A DNA stretch of 64,000 nt from Guptibacillus hwajinpoensis (GCF_020524165.1 NZ_JAIVKU010000004.1:930001-994000); one strand, 5' to 3'. Counted from the first letter of the stretch, positions 1-10,031 are shown. Numbers and translations: made by a program. Notes: generated by a model from the sequence alone, not told the origin.

Positions 1-154
1 AATCACTTATCCGATTTTGGTGAAAAGCTTCAAGCACGCGGTATTGATTCGCTTCCACTCGCGCATCAATTTCTTTTAAGACAGGCTGAATCTTTTCTTC
101 TGCCTGCTGTGATAATGATTTTAGTTCTTCTTGATGTGTAAAATTCTTAAACAT
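1..154 (-). CDS. ynbB: YnbB-type PLP-dependent C-S lyase, N-terminal fragment (partial)
   Basis: Only the first 51 codons lie in the window; the gene continues past position 1. The ATG at 154 follows a GGGAG ribosome-binding site. The N-terminus reads MFKNFTHQEE and continues as a charged helix. This fits the start of the YnbB / aluminium-resistance family of PLP-dependent, methionine gamma-lyase-like enzymes. No catalytic residue is visible in this piece, so the call rests on the N-terminal match and on position: ynbB directly follows hflX in B. subtilis. The gap to the hflX stop is 13 bp, so the two are probably co-transcribed. Confidence 0.75.
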   Translation of the reverse strand, partial: MFKNFTHQEELKSLSQQAEEKIQPVLKEIDARVEANQYRVLEAFHQNRISD

Positions 155-167
155 AATACTCTGCTCC

Positions 168-1454
168 CTAGTCGTTGTTCCACTCGTTAATAATACGCTT
201 GTATAAATGTTCAGGAGCATATCCCTTACATCTGTAGTGATCTTTTTCTTCATCCCATTTACGCTCAATTAGCACGGTATTACGCTGCAAGTATGCGAGC
301 TTGTCGCCCTGGTCCGCATTAATCGAAATCGAGAAGTACTCCATTTGCTTTAATACTTCGCTTTGTAGACGATCATTCAAACGCTTTAGATCCTCTTGTT
401 TTAGCGCTGAAATAAGAATTTGGTCATTCACGCTGCTTTGTACAGCTGGATCCGCACGATCCATTTTATTAAAGACCGTCAGTACAGGAATATGCGACGC
501 TTTTAAATCCTTTAAAAGCTTTAGCACAATTTCTTCATGGCGTTCCCGATCAGGATGAGACGCATCGATAACATGAAGAATTAAATCCGCTTCTGTTGCC
601 TCTTCAAGCGTTGATTTAAATGAAGCCACAAGCGTTGTTGGTAGATCCTGAATAAATCCTACCGTGTCTGTTAACAGCACATTGTAGCCATTTGGAAGCT
701 TCAGCTGTCTCGTCATCGGATCAAGCGTCGCAAATAGCTTGTCCTCTTCATAGGAATCAGCTTTCGTTAAACGATTAAAAATCGTTGATTTTCCTGCGTT
801 TGTATACCCGACTAACGCTACTTGAAGCGTTTCATTCCGCTTACGTCGCGCACGGTATTGATCTCTGTGCTTGACCGTATTGTCAAGCTGTCGCTTCAAA
901 TCAGTGATCCGATTGCGGATGTAACGACGATCCGTTTCAAGCTTCGTTTCACCGGGCCCTCTTGTCCCAATACCGCCTCCAAGCCTTGATAAGGACGTTC
1001 CCTGTCCTGCAAGGCGCGGCAGCATGTATTGAAGCTGAGCGAGCTCGACCTGAAGCATGCCTTCTCGTGATCTCGCTCGCTGTGCGAAAATATCTAAGAT
1101 AAGCTGCGTGCGGTCAATGACGCGCGCATCCAACGCTTCAGATAAGTTCCGAAGCTGACTTGGAGAGAGCTCACTGTTGAAGATGACAATCGTTGCTTCT
1201 TTTTCATCAATTAACGCAGCCAGTTCTTCGACTTTTCCTTTTCCTATAAAGGTAGCTGAATGAATACGCTCCCGCTTTTGAGAGAGCGTGCCTTCAACGA
1301 CACCGCCAGCCGTTTCTGTTAGCGCAGCCAGTTCATCCATCGTATAGGCAAACTGTTCATCTGTTTGATTTTGAAGCTGAATGCCGATTAAAATCGCCGG
1401 TTCAGCTGCTTCAATTCGTTCTTTATTCAAATGTATGTTCCCTGCCTTTATCAA
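168..1454 (-). CDS. hflX: GTPase HflX
   Basis: HflX is a ribosome-associated GTPase that splits or rescues stalled 70S ribosomes under stress. The N-terminal HflX domain ends in a glycine-rich linker (GIGTRGPGE, about 161-169). A G domain follows with Walker A GYTNAGKS (about 216-223), G3 DTVGF (263-267) and G4 NKMD (329-332). Length is typical. The start is uncertain: a TTG at 1454 and a TTG at 1430 are both possible. The second has the better-placed ribosome-binding site (AAAGGCAGGG) and would give a protein beginning NKERIEAA. The gene sits between spoVK and ynbB as in B. subtilis, where it is called ynbA. Confidence 0.95.
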   Translation of the reverse strand: MIKAGNIHLNKERIEAAEPAILIGIQLQNQTDEQFAYTMDELAALTETAGGVVEGTLSQKRERIHSATFIGKGKVEELAALIDEKEATIVIFNSELSPSQLRNLSEALDARVIDRTQLILDIFAQRARSREGMLQVELAQLQYMLPRLAGQGTSLSRLGGGIGTRGPGETKLETDRRYIRNRITDLKRQLDNTVKHRDQYRARRKRNETLQVALVGYTNAGKSTIFNRLTKADSYEEDKLFATLDPMTRQLKLPNGYNVLLTDTVGFIQDLPTTLVASFKSTLEEATEADLILHVIDASHPDRERHEEIVLKLLKDLKASHIPVLTVFNKMDRADPAVQSSVNDQILISALKQEDLKRLNDRLQSEVLKQMEYFSISINADQGDKLAYLQRNTVLIERKWDEEKDHYRCKGYAPEHLYKRIINEWNND

Positions 1455-1485
1455 TCAGTCTGTTCCCATCATACCAGATGCGCAT

Positions 1486-2409
1486 TTAATCTTCTATAGG
1501 GATGTCTTCTGGTAAGAGAAGCTCGAGCGTCGAGCGATCTAGGTTATCTGCTTGAAGTAAGCGGACTGCCTGCTTACGAATCGCTTTTTCAATGATGTTT
1601 CGAACAAAACGACCGTTGCTAAACGCACTTGTTTCGAGTTCGCGCTTTTTTATAAAGCTTTGCTTTAGCTTCCACTCCGTCTCTCTTGAGAAGCGGTACT
1701 GCCTCTCTGCTGCCATCTTTTTTGCGATCTCCAGAAGCTGTTCATTTGAATAATCCGGGAAATCAATGACAAGGGGAAAACGAGACGGTAATCCTGGATT
1801 TAGCGATAGGAAGTGCTCCATTTCTTCTGAATAGCCTGCTAGGATGAGAATAAAATCTTTATGGTGATCTTCCATAGCCTTCACAAGCGTATCAATTGCT
1901 TCTTTCCCAAAATCCTTTTCGCCACCTCGCGCAAGCGAATAGGCTTCATCAATAAACAGAATGCCACCCTTTGCTTTCTTAACAAGCTCTCTCGTTTTTT
2001 GAGCGGTATGACCAATGTATTCCCCGACAAGATCGGCTCGCTCCACTTCAATTAGATGACCTTTTGAAAGAACGTTCATTTCGAGGAAGAGCGTTCCTAA
2101 CAGGCGAGCTACCGTTGTTTTTCCTGTCCCTGGATTTCCCTTGAACATCATGTGAAGCGCCTGCGTATTTTGTTTTAAGCCATTTTCCTCTCTGCACTTG
2201 TTCACATAAAGCCAGGCATATACTTCTTTTAATAAGTATTTCATTTCTTTTAATCCGATTAGCTGTTCCATTTCCTTCTGAATTCGCTCGAGCGGCATAT
2301 GTTTTTTTGTTGCTTGACTAAGTGCGGCATCCGCCGTCTCCTGAAGCCCTTCTGTTTGACGAAGGACGATGTTAATTTGACCTTTTCGCTTTGTTACGGT
2401 TTGCTGCAC
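1486..2409 (-). CDS. spoVK: Stage V sporulation protein K, AAA ATPase
   Basis: This is a CbbX/SpoVK-type AAA ATPase needed late in sporulation for spore maturation; its substrate is not known. Walker A is GNPGTGKTT (about 91-99) and Walker B LFIDEAY (about 151-157). The C-terminal part has the arginine-rich lid seen in the family. Length (307 residues) is close to the B. subtilis protein. I chose the GTG at 2409 because GAGGTG lies 6 bases upstream; a GTG at 2418 would overlap that site. A terminator hairpin lies upstream at 2484-2504, so spoVK probably has its own promoter. Confidence 0.93.
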   Translation of the reverse strand: MQQTVTKRKGQINIVLRQTEGLQETADAALSQATKKHMPLERIQKEMEQLIGLKEMKYLLKEVYAWLYVNKCREENGLKQNTQALHMMFKGNPGTGKTTVARLLGTLFLEMNVLSKGHLIEVERADLVGEYIGHTAQKTRELVKKAKGGILFIDEAYSLARGGEKDFGKEAIDTLVKAMEDHHKDFILILAGYSEEMEHFLSLNPGLPSRFPLVIDFPDYSNEQLLEIAKKMAAERQYRFSRETEWKLKQSFIKKRELETSAFSNGRFVRNIIEKAIRKQAVRLLQADNLDRSTLELLLPEDIPIED

Positions 2410-2483
2410 GATGCTCACCTCGCTTTATTCTGACACGATAGTATACGCACCTGCCCAGAATCCGTGACAAACGCCCAAAAGAA

Positions 2484-2504
2484 AAACACTCGTTAGGAGT
2501 GTTT
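2484..2504 (-). terminator. Intrinsic terminator after the 118-residue gene
   Basis: An 8-bp perfect stem (AAACACTC / GAGTGTTT) with a 5-base loop is followed on the minus strand by TTTTTCTTTT. It overlaps the stop codon of the gene ending at 2503 and separates it from spoVK. Confidence 0.85.
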
Positions 2505-2859
2505 AACTTACCCCGATCCTGTCAACAAAGGATTCAGGAATATGAATTTTGGGTTCACCCTTTTTGGCTTCATAAGATCTGTAGTGCGTAAGTACCTCGC
2601 CTTTTTCGACGACATCAATCTCAAGTATGTGCCGATCCGAACGTTCAAGGATCTTCATGAATATATCCTCGTCGTTAAGCGTATATAAAACAAAACGACT
2701 TCTCAAATGAGAAATCTCTTTCTTTTGCACTTCAGGAAGTTCGGTAAAAACGTCATAAAAGTGCTGCATCGAAGCAACATGTTTCCCTTTACCTGCTGCT
2801 TTCGTGACGCTAACAATTTGTTCCGCTTTATCCCTAATTTTCTCAACAATTTTATTCAT
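2503..2859 (-). CDS. Unrecognised 118-residue protein
   Basis: I do not recognise this protein. The first 50 residues are strongly charged and probably helical. The rest alternates short hydrophobic and charged segments (for example FVLYTLND, HILEIDVVEK), suggesting a small alpha/beta fold. There is no signal peptide, membrane segment or metal-binding cysteine cluster. The ATG at 2859 has a GGAGGG site 5 bases upstream. It lies 15 bp downstream of the YdjO-family gene and is probably co-transcribed with it. A strong terminator overlaps its stop codon. It is likely a real gene given its site, terminator and codon use, but its function is unknown. Confidence 0.75.
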   Translation of the reverse strand: MNKIVEKIRDKAEQIVSVTKAAGKGKHVASMQHFYDVFTELPEVQKKEISHLRSRFVLYTLNDEDIFMKILERSDRHILEIDVVEKGEVLTHYRSYEAKKGEPKIHIPESFVDRIGVS

Positions 2860-2874
2860 GTGTTCCCTCCACCA

Positions 2875-3060
2875 TTATTTAATTTCAGGAAGGTTTCGAA
2901 CTTCACTCATCATCTCAGCACCACATAACGGGCAAGCTGGTGTATCAGAAAACGAGTAATCGGCTCGCATCCAGCCAGCACAATCTCCACTCGAACAAGA
3001 CCAGACGTCTGTATCTACTTCTGGAATAGGTTCCTGCTGCTGTTTTGAAAAAAAGGCCAT
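2875..3060 (-). CDS. YdjO-family small zinc-ribbon protein
   Basis: This 61-residue protein belongs to the cold-inducible YdjO family. Two CxxxxC/CxxC pairs (CSSGDC and CPLC) form a probable zinc ribbon, with the family phrase GWMR between them and NLPE at the C-terminus. I start it at the ATG at 3060, which has AAAGGAG about 9 bases upstream. The open frame extends to 3147, but that extension has no ribosome-binding site and would enter the divergent promoter of the recombinase-like gene. The molecular function is not established for the family; nucleic-acid or protein binding is the usual guess for such ribbons. Confidence 0.8.
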   Translation of the reverse strand: MAFFSKQQQEPIPEVDTDVWSCSSGDCAGWMRADYSFSDTPACPLCGAEMMSEVRNLPEIK

Positions 3061-3127
3061 GTCTAACCGCTCCTTTACGATTTGGTTATTAATAGTATTT
3101 CCAATTATCCCAAAAACATGTAACCCT

Positions 3128-3162
3128 TTGTGAAACAAGTCGTGCACAGATTTTGTTATAAT
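3128..3162 (+). promoter_or_regulatory. Sigma-A promoter with extended -10 for the recombinase-like gene
   Basis: A perfect TATAAT at 3157-3162 is preceded by TG at 3154-3155, making an extended -10 element. No good -35 is present at 17 bp; TTGTGA at 3128 is too far away at 23 bp. The start codon lies 27 bases downstream. Confidence 0.6.
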
Positions 3163-3188
3163 GGAACAAAATGAGAGGTGATCATCGA

Positions 3189-4169
3189 ATGGAGCTTTTT
3201 ACTCAGTCGCTTCCAGACTTTCTAGAAGAGTACTTGCAGTCGCTCGAACGAAAGGGACGTAAGGCATCTACACTCCGCCGCTATCGCTATGACCTCGTAG
3301 ATTTTACCGTCTGGTATCGGACGCTCCATCGAAAGGTCGATTTCGAGAACTTTCGTAATCTGACAACGGAGCAGCTTCAGGAGTACGTTCGCTATTTGCA
3401 CCTTGAGCGTCATTATTCAGAGCGGACGTTAAAGAGAATTATGACTGTATTAAATCAAGTATATCGTTATTATATGTCGTTAAATCGAACAAAGACCAAT
3501 CCAATGAAAGAAGTCGTCCTTCCTACGAACGAAGACGCCGGTTATATCAAAACCGACTTTCTCCAAGAGGAAGAAGCCGAGAAGCTGCTCAAGACGATTG
3601 TGTCACTTCACGATTTAACGGACAACCAATTAAGAGCGCGTGAATTTCTAATTGATCGAAATTTAATGATCGCCAGACTTTTCCTCAATTACGGACTAAC
3701 GTTACAAGAGCTCTGTGCGCTTTCTATGAAAGACATTTCTTTCGAACAAAATGAACTACGCGTCACTTCGGCATTAGGAAAACGAACGGTACAATTAGAT
3801 CCTGAACACAAGAAAATTTTGTTCGACTATTATCATACGATTCCAGCGCCGGTTAGACCACGACTTCATAGCGATGATCCGCTTTTTGTTTCGTTTGACT
3901 TTCAACGCCAGACGTATCGCTGGAGCTATGAAGTCGATCGTCCAAAGCGCTTAACAGAAATCGCCGTGCAAAAAATGATTCGCCTTGAAGTTCAGCGCGC
4001 TGGAATCCGAAAAGGAGTATCAGCTCAGCATATGAGACGTACGTGCGTCATCAAAGCGATCGAAAATGATCTTTCTGTCGAGCAGCTACGAATGCAGTTT
4101 GGACTAAAAGCCGACCTCACCCTGAAACGCTATTTTGATTATATGGAAAAGCAGCAAATTTCTTCATAA
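3189..4169 (+). CDS. Tyrosine-recombinase-like protein with degenerate active site
   Basis: This 326-residue protein has the two-domain layout of XerC/XerD-type recombinases: an N-terminal SAM-like (core-binding) domain at about 8-100 and a catalytic-type domain at about 120-320. Alignment by eye to XerD motifs gives K198, H281, R284 and the nucleophile Tyr315. The first catalytic Arg (GLR-xSEL motif) is Thr171 (GLTLQEL). The third-motif His/Trp (LGH) is Leu306. It may therefore be unable to recombine DNA, or use an unusual site. The start at 3189 is chosen for the GAGAGGTGA site; an upstream ATG at 3171 overlaps it. It is the only plus-strand gene in the window, with no att-like repeats or mobile partners nearby. 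Confidence 0.8.
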   Translation: MELFTQSLPDFLEEYLQSLERKGRKASTLRRYRYDLVDFTVWYRTLHRKVDFENFRNLTTEQLQEYVRYLHLERHYSERTLKRIMTVLNQVYRYYMSLNRTKTNPMKEVVLPTNEDAGYIKTDFLQEEEAEKLLKTIVSLHDLTDNQLRAREFLIDRNLMIARLFLNYGLTLQELCALSMKDISFEQNELRVTSALGKRTVQLDPEHKKILFDYYHTIPAPVRPRLHSDDPLFVSFDFQRQTYRWSYEVDRPKRLTEIAVQKMIRLEVQRAGIRKGVSAQHMRRTCVIKAIENDLSVEQLRMQFGLKADLTLKRYFDYMEKQQISS

Positions 4170-4182
4170 ATGAATATGAAAA

Positions 4183-4217
4183 AGTCCCTCATCCTGCTTA
4201 AACCAGAACGAGGGACT
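4183..4217 (-). terminator. Intrinsic terminator after hfq
   Basis: Arms AGTCCCTC (4183-4190) and GAGGGACT (4210-4217) form an 8-bp stem with a 19-base loop. On the minus strand the stem is followed by TTTTTC. It lies between the convergent ends of hfq and the recombinase-like gene and could serve both. Confidence 0.8.
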
Positions 4218-4223
4218 ATGTGT

Positions 4224-4457
4224 TTACTTATCAGACTCAAAATTTATTTCAACGGATCGCTGTGGCGCGAACGTAGAAATGGCGTGTTTGTAAATCAACT
4301 GTTGTTTTCCATCGGACTCAAGGATAATCGTGAAATTATCAAATCCTTTAATTGTCCCTTTTAGCTGGAATCCGTTAAGCAGGTACACCGTTACAAAAAC
4401 GTTGTCTTTTCTTAATTGGTTCAGGAATTGATCCTGGATGTTAATTTGCTGCTTCAT
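4224..4457 (-). CDS. hfq: RNA chaperone Hfq
   Basis: Hfq is a hexameric Sm-like protein that binds small RNAs and A-rich RNA. At 77 residues it has the Sm1 region (about 10-50) and the Sm2 signature YKHAIST (56-62), both intact. Like other Bacillus Hfq proteins it lacks the long C-terminal tail of enterobacterial forms. It follows miaA by 46 bp, the conserved miaA-hfq pair, and ends at a terminator. Confidence 0.97.
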   Translation of the reverse strand: MKQQINIQDQFLNQLRKDNVFVTVYLLNGFQLKGTIKGFDNFTIILESDGKQQLIYKHAISTFAPQRSVEINFESDK

Positions 4458-4503
4458 TGTCAGTCCTCCTCTTTTTCTCTAAAGGCATTCCTTTACTACA
4501 TTT

Positions 4504-5448
4504 CTATCTTTCTGCTAACTTTCCTGCAACAACTTTTAAGATTTCTTCAATTTTTTCTTCACGATGCGCTGTCATGTCATTCCAGTCCATCGCCATTTGA
4601 TGACGAAACCACGTTAGTTGCCGTTTGGCATACCTTCTTGAGTTCTGCTTTAACTCAAGCACTGCCTGTTCGAATGAAACCCGACCTTCAAGATAATTGT
4701 AGATTTCTTTGTAGCCAATGGCCTGCACGGATTGACAGTTACGAACACCATTATTGTAGAGACACTTGGCTTCTTCAAGAAGTCCAGCATCCAACATCAG
4801 GTCGACACGCTTGTTAATTCGCTCATACAAGATATCACGTTCCATGGTAAGACCGACATTTACTAGATTATAGGGAGACTCCTCAGGTAAAGCATCTTTT
4901 GAGGAGGAAACTGGCTCACCCGTTACGTGATACACTTCTAGAGCCCGAATGACTCTCCGTATATTGTTTGGATGAATCGTTTCGTAGCTAACTGGATCGA
5001 CGTCTTTCAATCGTGCGTGGAACGTATTTGGCCCTTCTTCTTCCGCACGTTGCTCAAGTTGCTGTCGGTATGCCGGATCTTCCTTTGCTTCTGAAAAAGC
5101 ATACTGATGGGTAACGGATTTCACGTAAAGACCCGTCCCCCCAGCAATAATTGGCACTTTTCCTCGACCATTAATTTCTGTAACAAGTTCGGTCGCAAGC
5201 ATTTGGAATTCAGCAGCTGAAAAGCTTTCCGTTGGCTCCTTAATATCGATTAAATAATGAGGGATGCCTTCCATTTCTTTTTCCGTTACTTTCGCTGTTC
5301 CAATGTCCATGCCACGGTATATTTGCATCGAGTCGCCGCTAATGATTTCACCGTCAAGCGCCTTCGCAAGTTCAATACTTGTCTTTGTTTTACCTACCGC
5401 TGTTGGCCCTAGAACCGTTACTAATTTTTGTTTATCCATTACTCTCAC
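4504..5448 (-). CDS. miaA: tRNA dimethylallyltransferase MiaA
   Basis: MiaA adds the isopentenyl group to A37 of tRNAs that read codons starting with U; MiaB, also encoded here, then thiolates it. The P-loop GPTAVGKT is at about 14-21, followed by the DSMQIYRGMDIGTAK region that binds substrate. Length (314) is typical. The GTG at 5448 has AGGA 6 bases upstream; an ATG three codons in (5439) is the alternative. Its distance from the mutL stop is 33 bp, so it may be read with mutSL. Confidence 0.95.
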   Translation of the reverse strand: MRVMDKQKLVTVLGPTAVGKTKTSIELAKALDGEIISGDSMQIYRGMDIGTAKVTEKEMEGIPHYLIDIKEPTESFSAAEFQMLATELVTEINGRGKVPIIAGGTGLYVKSVTHQYAFSEAKEDPAYRQQLEQRAEEEGPNTFHARLKDVDPVSYETIHPNNIRRVIRALEVYHVTGEPVSSSKDALPEESPYNLVNVGLTMERDILYERINKRVDLMLDAGLLEEAKCLYNNGVRNCQSVQAIGYKEIYNYLEGRVSFEQAVLELKQNSRRYAKRQLTWFRHQMAMDWNDMTAHREEKIEEILKVVAGKLAER

Positions 5449-5481
5449 GTACTTTCCTGCATTCTTTTCTCATTGTGCTCG

Positions 5482-7365
5482 TTACATAACCCGCTTAAAC
5501 ATTTTTTCCATTTCATAGGTGGAATAATGAATAATGATCGGTCGCCCGTGTGGACACGTATACGGATCAACAGATTGTCTAAGCGTCTCTAAGAGCGTAA
5601 ACACCTCGTCATCACGAAGATGACGATTCGCTTTAATCGACTTCTTACAGGACATCATGATCGCCGCTTCCTCACGTAGCTTCTTCACATCAATTCTACG
5701 ATTATCAACGACCTCCTGAATCAATTCCTCAATCGTATTTTGTTCAGCACCTTTTGGGAACCAAACCGGGTGAGCACTCACCATATAGCTGTTGGGTCCG
5801 AATGATTCTAAGAAGACGCCAACTTTCGCAAGGTCATCGATCCGGCTATCAATGATCGCAGACTCTGACGTGTTGTACTCAAGCGTAATCGGAACGAGAA
5901 GCTCTTGTACAACTGGATCGATCTCGCCTACTTTTTCGCGATAGAACTCGTATTTAATGCGTTCCTGGGCGGCATGCTGATCGATGATGTAGAGCCCGTT
6001 CTCATTCTGCGCTAGGATATACGTTCCATGCATTTGCCCGATCGGGTAAAGCGGCGGGATGCGTGAATCACTATTTGTCTCCTTCACATAGTCCATCGCC
6101 ATCTCAAGCTCATCTCGGGTTTCAGATGATTGTGAATGTGCTGGGGGCATACGCGGCTCGTAATGCTCGGTTTGAATCTCTTCCTTTATACTAAAAGGTT
6201 GAAGCAAATCTTTCTGTGGCTTCGGTTGTTCTTCCGAAGGTTCCGCCTTCTCTTGCGTCCATTCACGACGAATTGGAATGTCTTCCGGCTCTTTCTCCAA
6301 AACCTTGTGTTGAAACTGGAATGCTGGTTGCTCGCTTTCCTCTTCTTTTTTCTTTGGAGGAGCTTGCTCAGGTATGAGCTCAATTTTTTTGAAAATACCT
6401 TTTATGGCATTCTCAATCGCAAGAGCAAGATCCTGTTCCTTACTAATCCGCGCTTCCAACTTTGAGGGATGTACGTTCACATCGATGAGCGTTGGGTTCA
6501 TTTTAATATGAAGCACAACGATCGGATAGCGTCCGATTGGAAGAAGCGTATGATACCCCTGCTGAATGCCTTTTGAGATCGTGAAATTCTTGATGTAACG
6601 GCCGTTAATGATTAGCGAAATATACTGACGAGAAGCGCGGGTCAACTCCGGCTTTGCTGCATAGCCGCTGACAGAAAAATCAATTGTCTCTGCTTTTAGT
6701 GGAAGCATTTTACGCGCTGTGTTATAGCCGTAGATGGACGCAATCACTTGTAAAAGGTCGCCGTTTCCTGTCGTTGACAATAGCTTCTTCCCGTTATGGA
6801 AGAAGCGGAAAGCAATGTCAGGATGAGCCATCGCCTGACGGTTAATGACGTCCGCCACGTTCGCAAGCTCGGTATGAACGGTTTTCATGTGCTTTAAGCG
6901 AGCAGGCGTATTGTAAAACAAGCCCGTAATCGTCATTTCCGTTCCTTTACGACTATCCGTCGCTTTAAATTCCGCGACTTTTCCTGCTTCGATTCTAACG
7001 TACGTGCCCGCAGCATCTCCCGTAGACGTTTTCAGTTCTAAGTGAGAAACCGCTGCGATACTAGGAAGAGCTTCCCCTCTAAAACCGAGGGTTTCGATCT
7101 GAAACAAATCACGTTCGTTTTTGATTTTACTCGTCGCATGACGGAAAAAAGCAAGCTTGCAGTCTTCCTCGTCCATTCCGCTTCCATTATCAACGATGCG
7201 AATTTTGGAAAGACCGCCCTCTTCAATTTCAATTGTGATTTCACTGCTTTCTGCATCAATCGCATTTTCCACAAGTTCCTTCACAACAGAGGCCGGCCTT
7301 TCCACCACTTCACCGGCAGCTATTTTGTTTGAAAGCTGATCATCAAGCTGTACGATCTTTCCCAT
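5482..7365 (-). CDS. mutL: DNA mismatch repair endonuclease MutL
   Basis: MutL couples mismatch recognition by MutS to strand nicking. The N-terminal GHKL ATPase has ELVENAIDA (about 30-38) and DNGSGM (59-64). A variable, acidic, proline-rich linker occupies roughly 340-430. The C-terminal domain carries the endonuclease signature DQHA-x2-E-x4-E and the metal-site motifs SCKKSIKAN and CPHGRP, so this is a nicking MutL, as in most bacteria without MutH. The ATG at 7365 is chosen because AAAGGGTGA lies just upstream; a GTG at 7374 would sit inside it. It follows mutS after 16 bp. Confidence 0.97.
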   Translation of the reverse strand: MGKIVQLDDQLSNKIAAGEVVERPASVVKELVENAIDAESSEITIEIEEGGLSKIRIVDNGSGMDEEDCKLAFFRHATSKIKNERDLFQIETLGFRGEALPSIAAVSHLELKTSTGDAAGTYVRIEAGKVAEFKATDSRKGTEMTITGLFYNTPARLKHMKTVHTELANVADVINRQAMAHPDIAFRFFHNGKKLLSTTGNGDLLQVIASIYGYNTARKMLPLKAETIDFSVSGYAAKPELTRASRQYISLIINGRYIKNFTISKGIQQGYHTLLPIGRYPIVVLHIKMNPTLIDVNVHPSKLEARISKEQDLALAIENAIKGIFKKIELIPEQAPPKKKEEESEQPAFQFQHKVLEKEPEDIPIRREWTQEKAEPSEEQPKPQKDLLQPFSIKEEIQTEHYEPRMPPAHSQSSETRDELEMAMDYVKETNSDSRIPPLYPIGQMHGTYILAQNENGLYIIDQHAAQERIKYEFYREKVGEIDPVVQELLVPITLEYNTSESAIIDSRIDDLAKVGVFLESFGPNSYMVSAHPVWFPKGAEQNTIEELIQEVVDNRRIDVKKLREEAAIMMSCKKSIKANRHLRDDEVFTLLETLRQSVDPYTCPHGRPIIIHYSTYEMEKMFKRVM

Positions 7366-7381
7366 CTTCCTCACCCTTTCT

Positions 7382-9985
7382 CTAAGACTTTAACTGTTTC
7401 TTTAATTCATATAGTGTATTAATCGCATCCATAGGCGTCATTTCCATAATATCCACTGATTTCAGTCGATCGAGAATCGCTTTTTCTCCTGACGAACGAG
7501 CAGGCTTTTTCTTATCTTCTGCCTGATCGAAGAAGGCAAGCTGCGCTTCGTCTTCTTTTACTTCAGAACGAGGTTTCTCCTCTGGCACCTTTGGGGCTTT
7601 CACTCCATCAGGTTCCGCCTCAAATTCAGCTAGTATGGCTTCTGCACGCTGAATGAGCGCATCAGGTAAGTTCGCAAGTTGCGCCACGTGAATACCGTAA
7701 CTTTTATCTGCGGAGCCGTCATGGACACGGTGTAGGAAAACAACTCTTCCCTTTTCTTCAACCGCTTTAACGTGTACATTCTTTACGCGTTCAAGATCTT
7801 CCTCAAGCGTTGTAAGTTCATGGTAGTGCGTGGAAAACAGCGTCTTCGCTCGGACTTCGCTATGCACATATTCAATAATTGACTGTGCGAGGGCCATACC
7901 GTCATAGGTTGAGGTCCCGCGGCCAATTTCATCAAGCAAAATCAAGCTATCCTGCGTAGCACGGGTAATTGCGTAGTTTGCTTCGAGCATTTCCACCATA
8001 AACGTACTTTGTCCTGCTGCAAGGTCATCTGCCGCTCCAATTCGGGTGAAAATCTGATCAAACACAGGAAGGACTGCGGTTTCAGCAGGAACGAAGCAGC
8101 CGATTTGTCCAAGAATGGAAATCAGCGCAAGCTGGCGCATATACGTACTTTTACCACTCATGTTTGGACCCGTAATTAAGAGGATTTCACGATCACGATC
8201 CATCATCACGTCGTTCGCAACATACTCTCTGCCCTTCAACATTTTTTCAACAACCGGGTGACGTCCACCTTCAACCGCTACTTTACGCTCTTTGGAGAAG
8301 ACCGGTTTGGTGAAGCGATTCTCTTCACTTACAACTGCAAACGATTGAAGAACGTCAAGCTCGCTAATTTTTCTTGCAAGCTGCTGAAGCTCAGGAATAT
8401 AGGCTTTTACTTCTTCGCGTAAGTTAGTAAACAAGCTATACTCTAGATCCACAATCTTTTCTTCCGCTTCTAAAATAAGCGTTTCTTTTTCTTTCAATTC
8501 AGGCGTAATAAACCGTTCCGCATTGGAAAGCGTTTGTTTCCGCTCATAGCGACCTTCTGGGAGGTTCGCAAGATTTGACCTCGTAATTTCGATATAATAG
8601 CCAAACACTTTGTTGTAGCCTATCTTAAGCGATTTAATGCCCGTACGCTCACGCTCTTGCATTTGAAGCGCCGCGATCCAGTCCTTACCGTTCCGGCTCG
8701 CATCACGGTATTTATCTAAATCGGCATGATAGCCGTCGCGAATCATTTGCCCTTCTTTCACAGAAAGTGGCGGATTGTCTTCAATCGCATCTTGTAATAG
8801 GTGAACGAGGTCATCACATGGAAGGATTTCTTCTGCAAGCTCATTCGCATAAGGGTTATCAAGCGAGCCCACTGCCTGCTTAATCTCTGGAATTTTCTCA
8901 AGCGATTTTCGTAGCTGTACGAGGTCACGCGCATTGAGGTTTCCAAAGGCTACTTTCCCTGCAAGTCGCTCCAAATCATAAACGCCTTGGAGCTGTTCAC
9001 GAATCGTTTCCCGTTCAAAAAACTGCTTCATGAGCGTCTCAACAAGCTCCTGGCGCTTCTCAATTTCTCGTTGCTGTAAGAGCGGGCGTTCAACCCACTG
9101 CTTTAATAAACGCCCACCCATTGCCGTTACAGAACTATCTAAGAACCAGACAAGAGAGCCTGTCCGCTTTTTATCGCGAATCGTCTCAACGAGCTCAAGG
9201 TTTCGTTTTGAATTCACGTCAAGCTTCATGTATTGAGAAACGTGATAGTGACGAAGCGGCTGGAGGTGATCCATTGATCGCTTCTGGGTACGTATCAAAT
9301 ACTGAAGTAGCCTGCCAAAGACTTGAAGAAGCTTAGGCTGATCGATATGGTCACTTAACGACTTAAGTGATTCTGGAATTGTCACGTCATCTTCAATCGA
9401 TACAGTTACGGTCATCCGCTCCTGAATCGCGTTCGATAGCGCTTCGCTATCGCTCGCAAGAATCACTTCACGTGGGGCAAGATTTGAAAGCTCACCGATC
9501 ACTTCATGATGATCGCCAGCTAAAATCGTTGCCATGGATTCACCCGTCGTTAAATCATTTGCTGCAAGCGCAAACGTCTCATCATCAAATGAGGAGATCG
9601 CGACAATGTAGTTGTTTTCTTTTTCTTTAATTAAATGGTCTGACATGACCGTTCCTGGTGTAATAAGCTGAACGACTTCTCTTCGAACGACGCCTTTGGC
9701 CTGTTTCGGATCTTCCGTTTGCTCACAAATTGCAATTTTATAACCCTTGGTTACGAGCTGTGATATATAGTTTTCAGCAGAATGATACGGGACACCGCAC
9801 ATCGGAATTCGACCTTCTCCCCCACCATCTCTGCTTGTTAATGTAATTTCCAATTCCTTCGATGCGCGCATCGCGTCATCAAAGAACATTTCATAAAAAT
9901 CGCCTAAACGAAAAAATAAAAAGGCATCCTGGTACTCTGCCTTAATTCGCAAATATTGTTCCATCATCGGGGTATATCGAGCCAT
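7382..9985 (-). CDS. mutS: DNA mismatch repair protein MutS
   Basis: MutS recognises mismatches as a dimer. The mismatch-wedging Phe-x-Glu motif is FYE at 30-32. The ABC-type ATPase domain has Walker [11 protein letters not shown] near residue 610 and Walker B with DEIGRGTST. Near the C-terminus QLAFF resembles a beta-clamp-binding motif, as in other Bacillus MutS proteins. The start at 9985 follows GGTGGAG. Length (867) is typical of MutS1. A probable extended -10 promoter lies about 40 bp upstream, so mutSL is transcribed separately from cotE. Confidence 0.98.
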   Translation of the reverse strand: MARYTPMMEQYLRIKAEYQDAFLFFRLGDFYEMFFDDAMRASKELEITLTSRDGGGEGRIPMCGVPYHSAENYISQLVTKGYKIAICEQTEDPKQAKGVVRREVVQLITPGTVMSDHLIKEKENNYIVAISSFDDETFALAANDLTTGESMATILAGDHHEVIGELSNLAPREVILASDSEALSNAIQERMTVTVSIEDDVTIPESLKSLSDHIDQPKLLQVFGRLLQYLIRTQKRSMDHLQPLRHYHVSQYMKLDVNSKRNLELVETIRDKKRTGSLVWFLDSSVTAMGGRLLKQWVERPLLQQREIEKRQELVETLMKQFFERETIREQLQGVYDLERLAGKVAFGNLNARDLVQLRKSLEKIPEIKQAVGSLDNPYANELAEEILPCDDLVHLLQDAIEDNPPLSVKEGQMIRDGYHADLDKYRDASRNGKDWIAALQMQERERTGIKSLKIGYNKVFGYYIEITRSNLANLPEGRYERKQTLSNAERFITPELKEKETLILEAEEKIVDLEYSLFTNLREEVKAYIPELQQLARKISELDVLQSFAVVSEENRFTKPVFSKERKVAVEGGRHPVVEKMLKGREYVANDVMMDRDREILLITGPNMSGKSTYMRQLALISILGQIGCFVPAETAVLPVFDQIFTRIGAADDLAAGQSTFMVEMLEANYAITRATQDSLILLDEIGRGTSTYDGMALAQSIIEYVHSEVRAKTLFSTHYHELTTLEEDLERVKNVHVKAVEEKGRVVFLHRVHDGSADKSYGIHVAQLANLPDALIQRAEAILAEFEAEPDGVKAPKVPEEKPRSEVKEDEAQLAFFDQAEDKKKPARSSGEKAILDRLKSVDIMEMTPMDAINTLYELKKQLKS

Positions 9986-10022
9986 GTTTCTTCTCCACCA
10001 ATCTTAAATCTATTCACCTAAC

Positions 10023-10031
10023 AGTATAGCA
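10023..10031 (-). promoter_or_regulatory. Possible mutS promoter (extended -10)
   Basis: On the minus strand TG-C-TATACT forms an extended -10 element 37 bases before the mutS start codon. There is no good -35 hexamer. It is downstream of the cotE terminator, where a mutSL promoter is expected. Confidence 0.45.

Noticed and set aside
4170..4364. Plus-strand frame immediately after the recombinase-like gene
   Set aside because: It runs through the hfq terminator and antisense to hfq.
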